The position numbers and the translations under genes are program-made. Source: Methylococcus sp. EFPC2 (GTDB lineage Bacteria > Pseudomonadota > Gammaproteobacteria > Methylococcales > Methylococcaceae). Taken from it: a DNA stretch of 64,000 nucleotides. Where the stretch lies: positions 2,170,001-2,234,000 of the forward strand of contig NZ_CP070491.1 of NCBI RefSeq assembly GCF_016925495.1. Direction: 5' to 3'. Below are positions 1 through 9,331 of this stretch, one piece after another. The notes beneath the pieces are model-generated. The model had not been told where the DNA came from, searched no databases, and was given only the letters and a program-made list of their open reading frames with translations. Position 1 is the first letter of the stretch, and each line of letters starts with the position of its first letter.

Positions 1-60
1 GATTGGACCATGGAGGCGAGCGGGCATTATCCCCGAAGCGGCACGCCGGTGTTCATATGA
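1..60 (+). CDS. possible 3' end of an unidentified gene
   Basis: Frame 1 is open from the window edge to a TGA at 58-60, giving 19 residues that end in SGTPVFI. Other frames also close within 90 bases, so the choice of frame is weak. I cannot assign a family from so short a tail. Confidence 0.2.
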   Translation, partial: DWTMEASGHYPRSGTPVFI

Positions 61-90
61 AGCGAGCCTAAGGCCTCGCACTGCGTAATA

Positions 91-1089
91 ATGACGATCC
101 GGCCTTCGGAGTTTCAGTCCTTGCGTATCTACCTCGCCCCCATGGAGGGCCTGCTCGACCACATCCTGCGCGACGTGTTGACCCGCCTCGGCGGCGTCGA
201 CATCTGCGTGACGGAGTTCCTGCGCGTGTCGGGCAGCCTGCAACCGCCGCGCAGCTTCCTGCGCATTGCGCCCGAGCTGGAAAACGGCAGCCTGACGCAC
301 AGCGGAGTCCCGGTGCGGGTGCAACTGCTCGGCTCGGATCCGCATTTCATGGCCCAGAACGCGGCCCGGCTGGCGACGCTGAAGCCGACCGGCATCGATC
401 TGAATTTCGGCTGCCCGGCGAAAACGGTGAACCGGCACCAGGGCGGCGCCATCCTCCTGCGCGAACCCGAGCGGCTCTACGCCGTGGTTTCCGCCGTCCG
501 CGCCGCCATCCCGCCGGATATGCTGCTCAGCGCCAAGATGCGCCTGGGCTACGACGATCCGCATCGGGCCGTGGACTGCGCCCGGGCCATCAGGGCCGGC
601 GGAGCGGGAGAACTGGTGGTGCATGCACGCACCAAGGAAGACGGTTATCGTCCGCCGGCTTACTGGGAGCGGATCGCGCCGATCAAGGCGGCGGTCAACA
701 TCCCGGTCGTCGCCAACGGCGAGATCTGGACCGCCGAGGATTATCAGCGCTGCCGGGACATTTCGGGCGTGGACGATGCGATGCTGGGCCGGGGTGCGGT
801 GGCCAACCCCGGATTGGCCCGGACGATCAAGCACGGCCAGGATGCCAGGGTGTCCTGGTCGGAACTGCAACCGCTGCTGCTGGAGTTTTGGCGTCTGGTT
901 GGCCGGCATGTGCAAGTCAAATACCGTTGCGGGCGCATGAAGCAATGGTTGAATTATCTGCGCCGCACCTATCCCGAAGCGGAGCGTGCCTATCAAAACC
1001 TGCGCACGGTGGTCGATCCGCTCGACCTGGAGCGCAAGCTGTTCGGCGCCTGCCTTCCGCGCTTGGAAATAGCGGTCGACCCCGTTTGA
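91..1089 (+). CDS. dusC: tRNA-dihydrouridine synthase (DusC-like)
   Basis: FMN-dependent enzyme that reduces specific uridines of tRNA to dihydrouridine in the cytoplasm. The 332-residue protein has the Dus TIM-barrel landmarks: an N-terminal YLAPMEGLLD, the active-site segment DLNFGCPAKTVNRHQGG with the catalytic cysteine, the VHARTKEDGY segment and a VVANGEIW / LGRGAVANP phosphate-binding end. Length and the C-terminal helical extension fit the DusC branch of gammaproteobacteria (U16-specific in E. coli), although DusA/B/C cannot be separated with certainty by eye. The start is an ATG at 91. The sigma54 activator follows only 7 bases downstream, so the two may be cotranscribed. Confidence 0.9.
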   Translation: MTIRPSEFQSLRIYLAPMEGLLDHILRDVLTRLGGVDICVTEFLRVSGSLQPPRSFLRIAPELENGSLTHSGVPVRVQLLGSDPHFMAQNAARLATLKPTGIDLNFGCPAKTVNRHQGGAILLREPERLYAVVSAVRAAIPPDMLLSAKMRLGYDDPHRAVDCARAIRAGGAGELVVHARTKEDGYRPPAYWERIAPIKAAVNIPVVANGEIWTAEDYQRCRDISGVDDAMLGRGAVANPGLARTIKHGQDARVSWSELQPLLLEFWRLVGRHVQVKYRCGRMKQWLNYLRRTYPEAERAYQNLRTVVDPLDLERKLFGACLPRLEIAVDPV

Positions 1090-1096
1090 GCTCCCG

Positions 1097-2902
1097 ATGG
1101 AAAGACTGACTCGAGACAGCCTCGCCGAGCATCTGCTGCAACACATGCCGGTTGCCGCCTTCGTGCTGGATGCCCGGCATCGCGTGGTGATCTGGAACAA
1201 AGCCTGCGAACAACTGACGGGCATCGCGGCCGCGGAAATGTTGGGCACGAATGGCCACTGGCGGGGCTTTTACACCGAGGAGCGGCCTTGCCTCGCCGAT
1301 CTCTTGCTCGACGACAGCCTGGGGGACGCCGCCGGCCTCTATGAATTGAGCCGGGATGGCATCGCCGGCAGCGCCACCCGTCACACGGAAAACTGGTGCC
1401 TGATGCCCGACGGGCGCAAGCTTTATCTGGTTATCGACGCCGGCGCCATCACCGACGAGCGGGGCGAAATCATCGCGGTCGTGGAGACCCAGCGCGACCG
1501 GACGGAACAAAGACTGGCGATGCAGGCCTTGAGCGACAGCGAGCGGCGCATCTCCTCCATCCTGGATTCCGCGATGGATGCCATCGTGACCATAGACCGG
1601 GATCATAAAATCACCCTGTTCAATGCCGCCGCAGCCCGCATATTCCGCTGTGCGGCCGATTTCGCCCTCGGCCAGCCCATAGATCGCTTCATCGCCGCGC
1701 ACTGCCGCGCGCTGTTCGAACAGTTCGTCGACTTCGACACCTCGTCACGCAAATCCTGGGCCCCCGAAGGACTCACCGCGCGCCGCGCCGACGGGGAGGA
1801 ATTCCCCATCGAGGCGACTTTTTCGCCGCTGGAAGCGGGGGGGCAAAAACTCTACACCCTCATCCTGCGCGACGTGAACGACCGACGGCTGGCCGAGGAA
1901 AGACTGGACAAGCTACAGCGGGAAAAAGGCTATCTGCAGGAAGTGCTCAACGACGAGCACAATCCGGACGATTTCGTCAGCGGTTCCCGGGAGATGCGGG
2001 CCGTGATGGAACAGGCGCGCATGGTGGCCCGCACCGACACCCCCGTCCTGTTGCTGGGTGAAACCGGCACCGGGAAGGAATTGCTCGCCCGCGCCATCCA
2101 CGAATACAGCGAACGCCGCGGCGCGCTGCTGGTCAAGGTGAATTGTGCGGCCCTGCCGGGCGAGCTGATCGAAAGCGAGTTATTCGGCCACGAGAAAGGC
2201 GCCTTTACCGGCGCAACCCAGCAGCGTAAGGGACGTTTCGAATTGGCGGATCGCGGCTCGCTGATGCTGGACGAGGTGGGTGAACTTCCGCCCTCGGCGC
2301 AGGCCAAGTTGTTGCGCGTGTTGCAGGAGCAGGAATTCGAACGCGTGGGCGGCAGCGAGACGCTCAAGGTGGATGTGAGGGTGATCGCCGCGACCAACCG
2401 CAACCTGGCCGAAGAAGTCGCCTTGGGGCGCTTCCGCTCCGACTTGTATTACCGGCTCAACGTGTTTCCCATCGAGGTACCCGCCCTGCGTCGGCGGGTT
2501 TCGGACATCCCGCTACTGGCCCGCTTTTTTCTCGACAAATATGCGCGGAAATTCGGCAAGCGCATCACCGACATCGAAACCCTGTCGCTGGAACGGCTGC
2601 TGCATTATTCATGGCCAGGCAATGTGCGCGAGCTGCAAAACGTAATCGAACGCGCGGTCATCCTCAGTCCGGGCACGAAGCTGGAAATCCCGCCCCTGGT
2701 CGATCCCCGCCCCGCCCCCGTCAGCTCGGTGGGGCGCGTGGAATCCCTGCAAGCGGTGGAACGCGAGCACATCCTGCGAGCCCTGCGCGACACCGGCTGG
2801 GTCATCTCCGGCCCCAAGGGCGCCGCAGCGATGCTGGACTTGAACCCCAACACCCTGCGTTCGCGCATGCAGAAGCTCGGCATTTTCAGGAATACCGGCT
2901 AA
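1097..2902 (+). CDS. sigma54-dependent PAS-domain transcriptional activator
   Basis: Bacterial enhancer-binding protein of 601 residues. Order of domains: a PAS domain (about 10-130), a second PAS domain (about 145-260), a short coiled linker, an AAA+ central domain (about 290-530) and a Fis-type helix-turn-helix at the C terminus, with GAAAMLDLNPNTLRSRMQK as recognition helix region. The AAA+ domain has Walker A GETGTGKE, the sigma54-contact loop GAFTGA and Walker B-like LMLDEVGELPP, so it should be able to remodel RNA polymerase-sigma54. There is no receiver domain, so input is probably a ligand or redox signal sensed by the PAS domains. Its target is unknown. It directly follows dusC. Confidence 0.9.
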   Translation: MERLTRDSLAEHLLQHMPVAAFVLDARHRVVIWNKACEQLTGIAAAEMLGTNGHWRGFYTEERPCLADLLLDDSLGDAAGLYELSRDGIAGSATRHTENWCLMPDGRKLYLVIDAGAITDERGEIIAVVETQRDRTEQRLAMQALSDSERRISSILDSAMDAIVTIDRDHKITLFNAAAARIFRCAADFALGQPIDRFIAAHCRALFEQFVDFDTSSRKSWAPEGLTARRADGEEFPIEATFSPLEAGGQKLYTLILRDVNDRRLAEERLDKLQREKGYLQEVLNDEHNPDDFVSGSREMRAVMEQARMVARTDTPVLLLGETGTGKELLARAIHEYSERRGALLVKVNCAALPGELIESELFGHEKGAFTGATQQRKGRFELADRGSLMLDEVGELPPSAQAKLLRVLQEQEFERVGGSETLKVDVRVIAATNRNLAEEVALGRFRSDLYYRLNVFPIEVPALRRRVSDIPLLARFFLDKYARKFGKRITDIETLSLERLLHYSWPGNVRELQNVIERAVILSPGTKLEIPPLVDPRPAPVSSVGRVESLQAVEREHILRALRDTGWVISGPKGAAAMLDLNPNTLRSRMQKLGIFRNTG

Positions 2903-2985
2903 GGCCTGCGCGATACGAACGGGATTGCAGACCTGCCGCAGCCATGCGGCGAGCGGGATTCGATCACCACCCTCCCCGACCGAAG

Positions 2986-5301
2986 CTATTTCTTCAACAC
3001 CCGGGCGAAAGCCTCCGCCATCGCACCCTGGACCTGCGGCTGAGGTTCGCGACGCTCGCGCCGGCCGCCGCGCTCGCCCTCTTTCGGGTTCGAACCGCGA
3101 GACGCTCCGGCGGCGGGCTTGCCGTCTCTGGCCGCCGGCTCGGCCTCCTTTTTCATGCTCAAGGCGATGCGCTGACGCGCCACGTCCACTTCCAGCACTT
3201 TCACCCTGACCATGTCGCCGGTCTTGACCACTTCGCGCGGGTCCTTGACGAAACGATCGGCCAGATGCGATATGTGCACCAGACCGTCCTGATGCACGCC
3301 GATGTCGACGAAAGCCCCGAAGTTGGCGACATTGGTGACCACGCCCTCCAGCGTCATGCCGGGTTTGAGATCGGTGATCTTCTCAACTCCTTCCAGAAAT
3401 TTGACGCTCTTGAACTCCGGGCGCGGATCGCGACCCGGCTTTTCCAGCTCTTTCAGAATGTCGGTCACGGTCGGCAGGCCGAAACGCTCGTCCACGTAAT
3501 TCTCGGCATTGACGCCACGCAGGAAGGCGGCGTTGCCGATCAGCTCGCGAATGTCCTTGCCGGTCTGCCCGACGATCTTGCGCACCATGGGGTAGGCTTC
3601 CGGGTGCACGGCGGAAGCATCGAGCGGGTTATCGCCGTCCATGACGCGCAGGAAACCGGCGGCCTGTTCGAAAGTCTTCTCGCCGAGGCGGGCGACCTTC
3701 TTCAATTCATCGCGGTTTCTGAACGGGCCGTTCTGGTTGCGGTATTCGACGATGTTCTGCCCTATGGTTTGCGACAGGCCGGAGACATAGCGCAGCAGCG
3801 AGACCGAGGCGGTATTCACGTCCACACCCACGGCGTTGACACAATCTTCCACCACCGCGTCCAGACTGCGGGCCAAATGAGACTGGTTGACGTCGTGTTG
3901 GTACTGGCCGACGCCGATGGACTTGGGGTCGATCTTGACCAATTCGGCCAACGGGTCCTGCAAGCGGCGTGCGATGGACACAGCCCCGCGCAACGACACA
4001 TCGAGATCAGGAAACTCCTTCGCCGCCAGTTCGGAAGCCGAATACACCGAGGCGCCGGCTTCCGATACCGTGATCTTGGTGATCCCCAACTCCGGATGGC
4101 GCTTCATCAAATCGGCCGTGAGTTGGTCGGTCTCCCGGGAAGCCGTGCCGTTGCCGATGCTGACCAGCTGTACACCGTGTTGCTTGATCAGATGGGCCAG
4201 GATGGCGATGGACTGATCCCACTGGTTTTTCGGCTGATGCGGATAGATGGTCGCCGTATCCAGCACTTTGCCGGTGGCGTCCACCACGGCCACCTTGACC
4301 CCCGTGCGCAGGCCGGGATCCAGGCCCATCGTCGCCTTGGGACCCGCGGGAGCGGCCAGCAGCAGATCCTTCAGGTTGTGGGCGAACACCCTTATGGCTT
4401 CTTCTTCGGCGGTTTCGCGCAATTGCTGCATCAGATCCAGCTCGATGCGGGTGAGTATCTTCACCTTCCAGGCGAAATGAACGGCGTCCTGCAACCAGCG
4501 ATCCGCCGGCCGTCCCTTATCGGCAATACCAAAAGCCTGCGCGACCAGGGTTGCACAGGTCGCATGGCTCGCATCCTCGTCCTTGCCTACCCGCAAATTC
4601 AGGTTCAGCACATCCTCGTTGCGCCCGCGAAACAGCGCGAGCGCCCGGTGCGACGGGACTTTGGCGATCGGCTCGGCGAAATCGAAGTAGTCGCGGAATT
4701 TGGCGCCTTCGGTTTCCTTGCCGGTTGCCAAGGTCGAGGCCAAGATACCTTCCGCCCAGATTTTGTCGCGCAAAGCGGCCAGCAGACCGGCATTTTCGGC
4801 AAAACGCTCCATCAAGATTTGTTTGGCGCCTTCCAGGGCCGCCGCCACATCCGTCACGCCTTTTTCCTCGCTCACATAGTTCGCCGCTTCCGTTTGCGGC
4901 GACAGGCCGGGGTCAGCCAGCAAGGCATCCGCCAGTGGTTCGAGGCCGGCCTCGCGGGCAATCTGCGCCTTGGTTCTGCGTTTCGGCTTGTAGGGGAGAT
5001 AAAGGTCTTCCAGCAAAGTCTTGGTATCGACCGCCAGGATCGCCTGCTCCAATTCGGGCGTCAGCTTGCCCTGGTCGCGAATGCTGGCGAGGACGACTTC
5101 ACGGCGCGCATTCAATTCGCGGAGATAAACGAGCCGCGCCTCCAGCGTTCTGAGCTGGGTATCGTCGAGACTGCCCGTCGCTTCTTTGCGATACCGGGCG
5201 ATGAAAGGCACCGTCGCACCTTCGTCCAACAAATCGACCGCCGCCTGAACCTGGCGCAGACCGACGGCAAGCTCTTCGGCTATACGCGCGATGACATTCA
5301 T
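2986..5301 (-). CDS. tex: Tex family RNA-binding transcription accessory protein
   Basis: Cytoplasmic nucleic-acid-binding protein of 771 residues, the usual Tex length. The N-terminal helical Tex core is followed by a YqgF/RNase H-like domain ([18 protein letters not shown]), a helix-hairpin-helix segment ([12 protein letters not shown] and following) and a C-terminal S1 domain ([18 protein letters not shown], with [13 protein letters not shown]). A basic low-complexity region rich in K, R, G and E separates S1 from the C terminus. The gene is convergent with the sigma54 activator. A long open frame on the opposite strand is a GC-rich shadow. Confidence 0.95.
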   Translation of the reverse strand: MNVIARIAEELAVGLRQVQAAVDLLDEGATVPFIARYRKEATGSLDDTQLRTLEARLVYLRELNARREVVLASIRDQGKLTPELEQAILAVDTKTLLEDLYLPYKPKRRTKAQIAREAGLEPLADALLADPGLSPQTEAANYVSEEKGVTDVAAALEGAKQILMERFAENAGLLAALRDKIWAEGILASTLATGKETEGAKFRDYFDFAEPIAKVPSHRALALFRGRNEDVLNLNLRVGKDEDASHATCATLVAQAFGIADKGRPADRWLQDAVHFAWKVKILTRIELDLMQQLRETAEEEAIRVFAHNLKDLLLAAPAGPKATMGLDPGLRTGVKVAVVDATGKVLDTATIYPHQPKNQWDQSIAILAHLIKQHGVQLVSIGNGTASRETDQLTADLMKRHPELGITKITVSEAGASVYSASELAAKEFPDLDVSLRGAVSIARRLQDPLAELVKIDPKSIGVGQYQHDVNQSHLARSLDAVVEDCVNAVGVDVNTASVSLLRYVSGLSQTIGQNIVEYRNQNGPFRNRDELKKVARLGEKTFEQAAGFLRVMDGDNPLDASAVHPEAYPMVRKIVGQTGKDIRELIGNAAFLRGVNAENYVDERFGLPTVTDILKELEKPGRDPRPEFKSVKFLEGVEKITDLKPGMTLEGVVTNVANFGAFVDIGVHQDGLVHISHLADRFVKDPREVVKTGDMVRVKVLEVDVARQRIALSMKKEAEPAARDGKPAAGASRGSNPKEGERGGRRERREPQPQVQGAMAEAFARVLKK

Positions 5302-5443
5302 AAAAATCCTTACAATCGAGTATTTCGGCTGGCCATTTTAACAGTATCGCCGATTACATCCCCGAAATACCGGCTTAGCGCGGCCCCGAGCGAACCGGGC
5401 GGGTACTCTTACACGGCGCTCGGCGCAAGCGCTGCGATTCGGG

Positions 5444-5472
5444 CAAAAAAAACCCCGCTCGGAAGCGGGGTT
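5444..5472 (-). terminator. rho-independent terminator of the VPLPA-CTERM gene
   Basis: Read on the minus strand, AACCCCGC / GCGGGGTT forms an 8-bp stem with a TTCCGA loop, followed by a run of eight T. It lies 25 bases after the stop of the gene at 5497-6180. Confidence 0.85.
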
Positions 5473-5496
5473 CTCCGTGTTACCAAGCCTGACGCA

Positions 5497-6180
5497 TCAA
5501 GCAGCGCTATTACGACGCCCGATGGTGAACAAACCGGCCAAGGCGGATGCCAAGAGCCAGAAAGCCGCCGGTACCGGTACCGCGGTGGTATCGATGCCGA
5601 TGGAAACCAGCGTCTTGTTGATGGAGGCGTAATCGGCCGGCGACGAACTCCATGCCAGCAAGACGTTGGTGATCTTCACCGTTGCGGATTCTGCAGAATC
5701 CAAGCCCGCGCTTTGTGTCGCCCACCAATCGGTAGGCGCCGTGTCCGCGGCGGCCTCGGCCCAAGTCTTCACATCGTCGAGCGATCCTGCGCTGAACGGA
5801 TTGGACAGGTTGTTCACGTAGAAATTGCCGCCCGCGCCGACAACCGTCGTGTCGCCAGCCGTGTTACCCCAGCGCTCATATCCGCCCTGCTCGAACAGGT
5901 TGGCGCCCGTCAGGGTATAACCGGACTTCGCGGTGACCGTGATCAGAGGAGTGGTCGATTGGGTGATCACCGGCAGTCCCGTACCCGGCGCGGTCGCTTC
6001 GAAAGCCACCGGCGAGAAAGACAACTCGTCCCCTACTACAGAATAAGTTCCAAACAGACCATTCAGCAGCGACTCATCGAAAGAAAAGTCTACGGTCGCG
6101 CCGTGTAGTGTCACCGCACTCGCACTCGATGCGGCAAACGCCAAGCCGGCTGCAACCAAAGCTTGTTTCAGTTTATTCAT
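5497..6180 (-). CDS. secreted protein with VPLPA/PEP-CTERM sorting signal
   Basis: A 227-residue protein with an N-terminal signal peptide (MNKLKQALVAAGLAFAASSA SA) and a C-terminal sorting signal made of VPVPAAFWLLASALAGLF followed by GRR. This tripartite tail (short motif, membrane helix, arginines) is the substrate signature of exosortases, and the VPVPA motif is closest to the VPLPA class. The mature region is Thr/Ser/Gly-rich with no family I recognise. It is a monocistronic gene with its own terminator. The likely processing enzyme is the exosortase-EpsI fusion at 21278-22942, which is an inference from motif class. Confidence 0.8.
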   Translation of the reverse strand: MNKLKQALVAAGLAFAASSASAVTLHGATVDFSFDESLLNGLFGTYSVVGDELSFSPVAFEATAPGTGLPVITQSTTPLITVTAKSGYTLTGANLFEQGGYERWGNTAGDTTVVGAGGNFYVNNLSNPFSAGSLDDVKTWAEAAADTAPTDWWATQSAGLDSAESATVKITNVLLAWSSSPADYASINKTLVSIGIDTTAVPVPAAFWLLASALAGLFTIGRRNSAA

Positions 6181-6860
6181 AACAGGTCCTCTAAAAAATG
6201 AAAATTTCCGTACCTACAGTCTCATCCCTGGGTGCAAAACAACTCCCACTTACGCTTCGGACGTGATACGCCAGAGACACTGCAGCACATGCGAACGACC
6301 GATGCAAACTGGCCTAAGTCACTGCATCTGCCCACGGATAACTATTGCAAAAAATGAGCCACAATTTCAAACCTTTGTTTTATAAAGCCTCCGGCGCCAC
6401 TCGAAACTTCATGCCCCGAGATTTGATCGGGTGTTGTAAAAAATTCGGACACCCCGGTGCTTATTTGTGCTGTCCAATCAACAATAACCATGCTCTGAAA
6501 GCGGCGGTATACCGAGTCAGCACTATCCAGAAGCGGCCTTACCCCTGCCATTAAGGGCTTTTCGTGATCGAAGCCAGTGGTTGTCGCCTGTCGACGTCAA
6601 CCTGATTACCGGGGGATATCGTGTCGAATGACGTGTAAAATTGCACTGCGTATTATCCGTATAGAATTTACCACCATCCACCCGCCCGGAAATCATTAGG
6701 CACGCCTTGCCGAAGGCAAAATATTACCTACCCATTTCTGCTATCAACCCGGCCAGAATACGATTAATCAATCATAACTGACTGATCTACATTAATCTTG
6801 AGCCAATCCATATTAAGCGCCCGGTTAATAACGGTAGACATAACCTTACCTCCATACCCT
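6181..6860. other. 680-bp intergenic stretch, no gene recognised
   Basis: This gap separates the VPLPA-CTERM gene from the DUF2288 gene. The only long open frames (69 residues on both strands near 6342-6554) have no signal, RBS or family resemblance. It should contain the promoters of both divergent genes, but I see no strong -35/-10 pair. Confidence 0.5.
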
Positions 6861-7175
6861 ATGAAACAAACACTATCGGAGTTGAATGCCAAGTTAAACC
6901 AAGAGACCGGTCGGTTGACCTGGTCCGAACTCGAACGCCATTTCGCGCGCGGAGCGCTTATATGGGTGAGCGGCCAACTCGATCTGGTGGAGGTCGCCGC
7001 GGCCATGGCCGCGGACGACAAAGCGGTGGTTCAGCAATGGTTAACGGAACACCTGCTCGGAAAAGCGGGTATCGAAGAGGCCCGTCGCTGGCATGAGACA
7101 CAACCCGAATTCTGGGCCGTGGTTACCGCGCCTTGGGTGTTGATTCAGGAAATTTCCGCGGGGCGATCAGGCTAA
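6861..7175 (+). CDS. DUF2288 family protein
   Basis: Small acidic cytoplasmic protein of 104 residues. The pattern LTWSELERHFARGALIWV, DLVEVA and the tail FWAVVTAPWVLIQE match my memory of DUF2288, a family of unknown function in proteobacteria and cyanobacteria. An upstream ATG at 6798 would add 21 residues, but those do not resemble the family, so the ATG at 6861 is preferred. There is no clear Shine-Dalgarno sequence. It converges on the sulfurtransferase gene. Confidence 0.75.
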   Translation: MKQTLSELNAKLNQETGRLTWSELERHFARGALIWVSGQLDLVEVAAAMAADDKAVVQQWLTEHLLGKAGIEEARRWHETQPEFWAVVTAPWVLIQEISAGRSG

Positions 7176-7193
7176 GTGCAGTGAAGATTCCAC

Positions 7194-8048
7194 TCAGCCG
7201 GTAGCAACCGGGGTATCGTCAAGCCCTCCCCATTCGGTCCAGGAACCGTCATAGACAGCGATATCCTGGTAGCCGAGGCGGTAGAGCCCCAGCGCCAGGA
7301 TCGCAGCCGTGACGCCAGTACCGCAAGTGGCCACGATGCGTCGCTCGTCGGCGACAACCGGCGCGAAAAGCGTCGCCAGCGCCTCCAAGGGCCGCAGGCA
7401 CCGCGTGTGATCGTCAATCAGATCCTTGAAAAAAAGGTTCCGGCTGCCGGGGATATGCCCCGAGCGCAGCCCCGGCCGGGGCTCCGGCTCGGTGCCGGCA
7501 AATCGTCCCGGTGACCGGGCATCCACGATCTGCGCGCTTCCTTCGCCGCTCAACCTCCTCATAGCGGCCAAATCACACACCAGATCGCGACGGACGGAGG
7601 GGATGGGGTAATGGATTTCGGCCGGGGAAGATTCGTCTCTTGTCACCGGATACCCCGATGCACGCCAACGCTCCAACCCGCCGTCCAGCACGGAAACCCG
7701 CTCATGGCCAAAAACCCGAAAAGTCCACCACAAACGGGCCGACGCCATAAAAAAATTGCTGTCGTAAACGACCACCCGTGTTTGCGCGTCTATACCCAGT
7801 CGGCCCAGTGCAGCGGCAAAGTGCTCCGGACTCGGCAGCATATGCGGCAAACCGCTGCTTCGATCAGCGACCTCGTCGATATCGAAAAACAGCGCGCCGG
7901 GAATATGCGCCTGCTGATACTCCGCGCGAGCGTGCCGTTGCTGGTTCGGTAAGAAGAAACTGGCGTCGATTATTCTTAGGTCTGCATCGCCCAACTTGGC
8001 CGCGAGCCATTCGCAATCCACGAGCGCGTTATTTTCTTGTGTCGTCAT
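7194..8048 (-). CDS. sseA: thiosulfate/3-mercaptopyruvate sulfurtransferase
   Basis: Two-domain rhodanese of 284 residues that transfers sulfane sulfur from thiosulfate or mercaptopyruvate to a thiophilic acceptor. The N-terminal inactive rhodanese domain has the HIPGALFFDIDEVAD segment. The C-terminal domain has DARSPGRFAGTEPEPRPGLR, the GHIPGSRN segment and the active-site loop CGTGVTA with the catalytic cysteine. CG[ST]GVTA is the loop type usually linked to mercaptopyruvate specificity. The gene lies 15 bases downstream of the PilZ-domain gene and may be cotranscribed. Confidence 0.9.
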   Translation of the reverse strand: MTTQENNALVDCEWLAAKLGDADLRIIDASFFLPNQQRHARAEYQQAHIPGALFFDIDEVADRSSGLPHMLPSPEHFAAALGRLGIDAQTRVVVYDSNFFMASARLWWTFRVFGHERVSVLDGGLERWRASGYPVTRDESSPAEIHYPIPSVRRDLVCDLAAMRRLSGEGSAQIVDARSPGRFAGTEPEPRPGLRSGHIPGSRNLFFKDLIDDHTRCLRPLEALATLFAPVVADERRIVATCGTGVTAAILALGLYRLGYQDIAVYDGSWTEWGGLDDTPVATG

Positions 8049-8063
8049 ATCCAGAACCCAGAA

Positions 8064-8819
8064 TCAGGGAGAGTGAACACCGGTACTAATTGATTGATCC
8101 ATCTTCTTCTTGTGCATTTCCAAGTCGTAGAGCAGCTTCTGGATTTGCACTTGAAAGCCACGGCTCCGACTCGACATCGAACATCCCAGGCGGAAGGCGG
8201 GCCGATGGCCTACGGTGGTCGCCAATTTGCTTCGGATTTCGATCGTCGCCGGTTCACCCGCCAGACGCGGCAGTAGCAAGCAGTTTTCGAAACGCTGACC
8301 GACTTCCGGTTCGGCGGAAAATTGCTCGCTAAATCCCGACAAGCCGAGGCCATCGAGACTGATGTCCAACACCTCCAATTCGGCCGGCTCTCTCCCGGCT
8401 AGGGGAATATGGCAGGTCACCCGCATGGCCTGCGGCACATAGGCACGGTAGCATCTGCGGCGCTGAAGCCAATACAGGCGATCGGGCAGCGGCACGGCAA
8501 ACACGTCCTGCCCATTGATACTGGCCTCTTTGACTCGACCAACGGAAAATCGGGCTTCGATTCCATCCACGCGACAAGCAAAACTGACTTCTTCTGCGTC
8601 CACCAATGACCGGTTCAGACCTTCATTGGCACTGGTATCGACCGCCATCAAGCCTTTTTCCGGCAGGATTTTCACGATGAGGGTGAGAAATCCGGTATTG
8701 CTGCCGGCGACACTCGAACTCAACAATATCCGCCGCGTCTCGATGATACGCAGCTTTTCAAGTATCTCCCCCTTGCCGAAGAGAGTGTAACCCTTGATTA
8801 AATCCGACGGTGGCATCAT
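8064..8819 (-). CDS. YcgR-like PilZ domain protein (c-di-GMP receptor)
   Basis: A 251-residue protein with an N-terminal YcgR-type domain (about 1-110) and a C-terminal PilZ domain (about 115-235). The c-di-GMP binding signature is visible: the arginine motif QRRRCYRAYVP at the start of PilZ and LDISLDGLGLSG as the D/N-x-S-x-x-G motif. In enterobacteria YcgR brakes flagellar rotation when c-di-GMP is high. No flagellar gene is in view here, so the role could be in surface attachment or polysaccharide control. Confidence 0.8.
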   Translation of the reverse strand: MMPPSDLIKGYTLFGKGEILEKLRIIETRRILLSSSVAGSNTGFLTLIVKILPEKGLMAVDTSANEGLNRSLVDAEEVSFACRVDGIEARFSVGRVKEASINGQDVFAVPLPDRLYWLQRRRCYRAYVPQAMRVTCHIPLAGREPAELEVLDISLDGLGLSGFSEQFSAEPEVGQRFENCLLLPRLAGEPATIEIRSKLATTVGHRPAFRLGCSMSSRSRGFQVQIQKLLYDLEMHKKKMDQSISTGVHSP

Positions 8820-8915
8820 GGCGCGCCACGTTCAAGTTCTAACGATAGGCTGCATAGCGGAGATGCCATAACGCCTGGATCACTGCCGACCCTGCCATCG
8901 GCGTTGTGAACCAGA

Positions 8916-9305
8916 CTACCAGCTTCCCGCTTGTATGAATTCGATCTTGTAAGCATCCGGATCTTCGACGAAAGCGATCACGGTATTTCCGTGTTTCATG
9001 GGCCCCGGTTCGCGCGTGACCTTGCCCCCCCATAGCCGGACGCGATCGCACGCGGCATCGATATCGTCGACCTCCACCGCGATGTGTCCGAAACCGGTGC
9101 CCGACTCGTAACGGTCCACGCCCCAGTTATAGGTGAGCTCCAGCACGCTGGCATCTCGTTCGTCCTGGAACCCCACGAAAGCCAGGGTGAAATGTCCGTC
9201 CGGGTACTCATGCCTACGCAACAGCTTCATGCCCAGCGCCTCGGTATAAAAAGCGATGGATCGCTCCAGATCGCCCACTCTCAACATGGTGTGCAATATT
9301 CTCAT
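8916..9305 (-). CDS. gloA: lactoylglutathione lyase (glyoxalase I)
   Basis: Metal-dependent enzyme that converts the methylglyoxal-glutathione hemithioacetal to S-lactoylglutathione. The 129-residue protein follows the GloA pattern: [20 protein letters not shown] with the first metal ligand His, [19 protein letters not shown] with another His, and [14 protein letters not shown] with Glu. The start at 9305 is preferred over two upstream in-frame ATGs because AGGAG lies 7 bases before it. The gene begins 26 bases after the glmM stop and is probably read through from glmM. Confidence 0.92.
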   Translation of the reverse strand: MRILHTMLRVGDLERSIAFYTEALGMKLLRRHEYPDGHFTLAFVGFQDERDASVLELTYNWGVDRYESGTGFGHIAVEVDDIDAACDRVRLWGGKVTREPGPMKHGNTVIAFVEDPDAYKIEFIQAGSW

Positions 9306-9331
9306 CGACATGCTCCTGCCTACCCTCAAAC

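Noticed and set aside
2611-6108. A 1165-codon open frame on the plus strand
   Set aside because: It lies antisense to tex and to the VPLPA-CTERM gene, both with clear families. It has low-complexity His/Gln/Arg composition typical of a GC-rich shadow frame.
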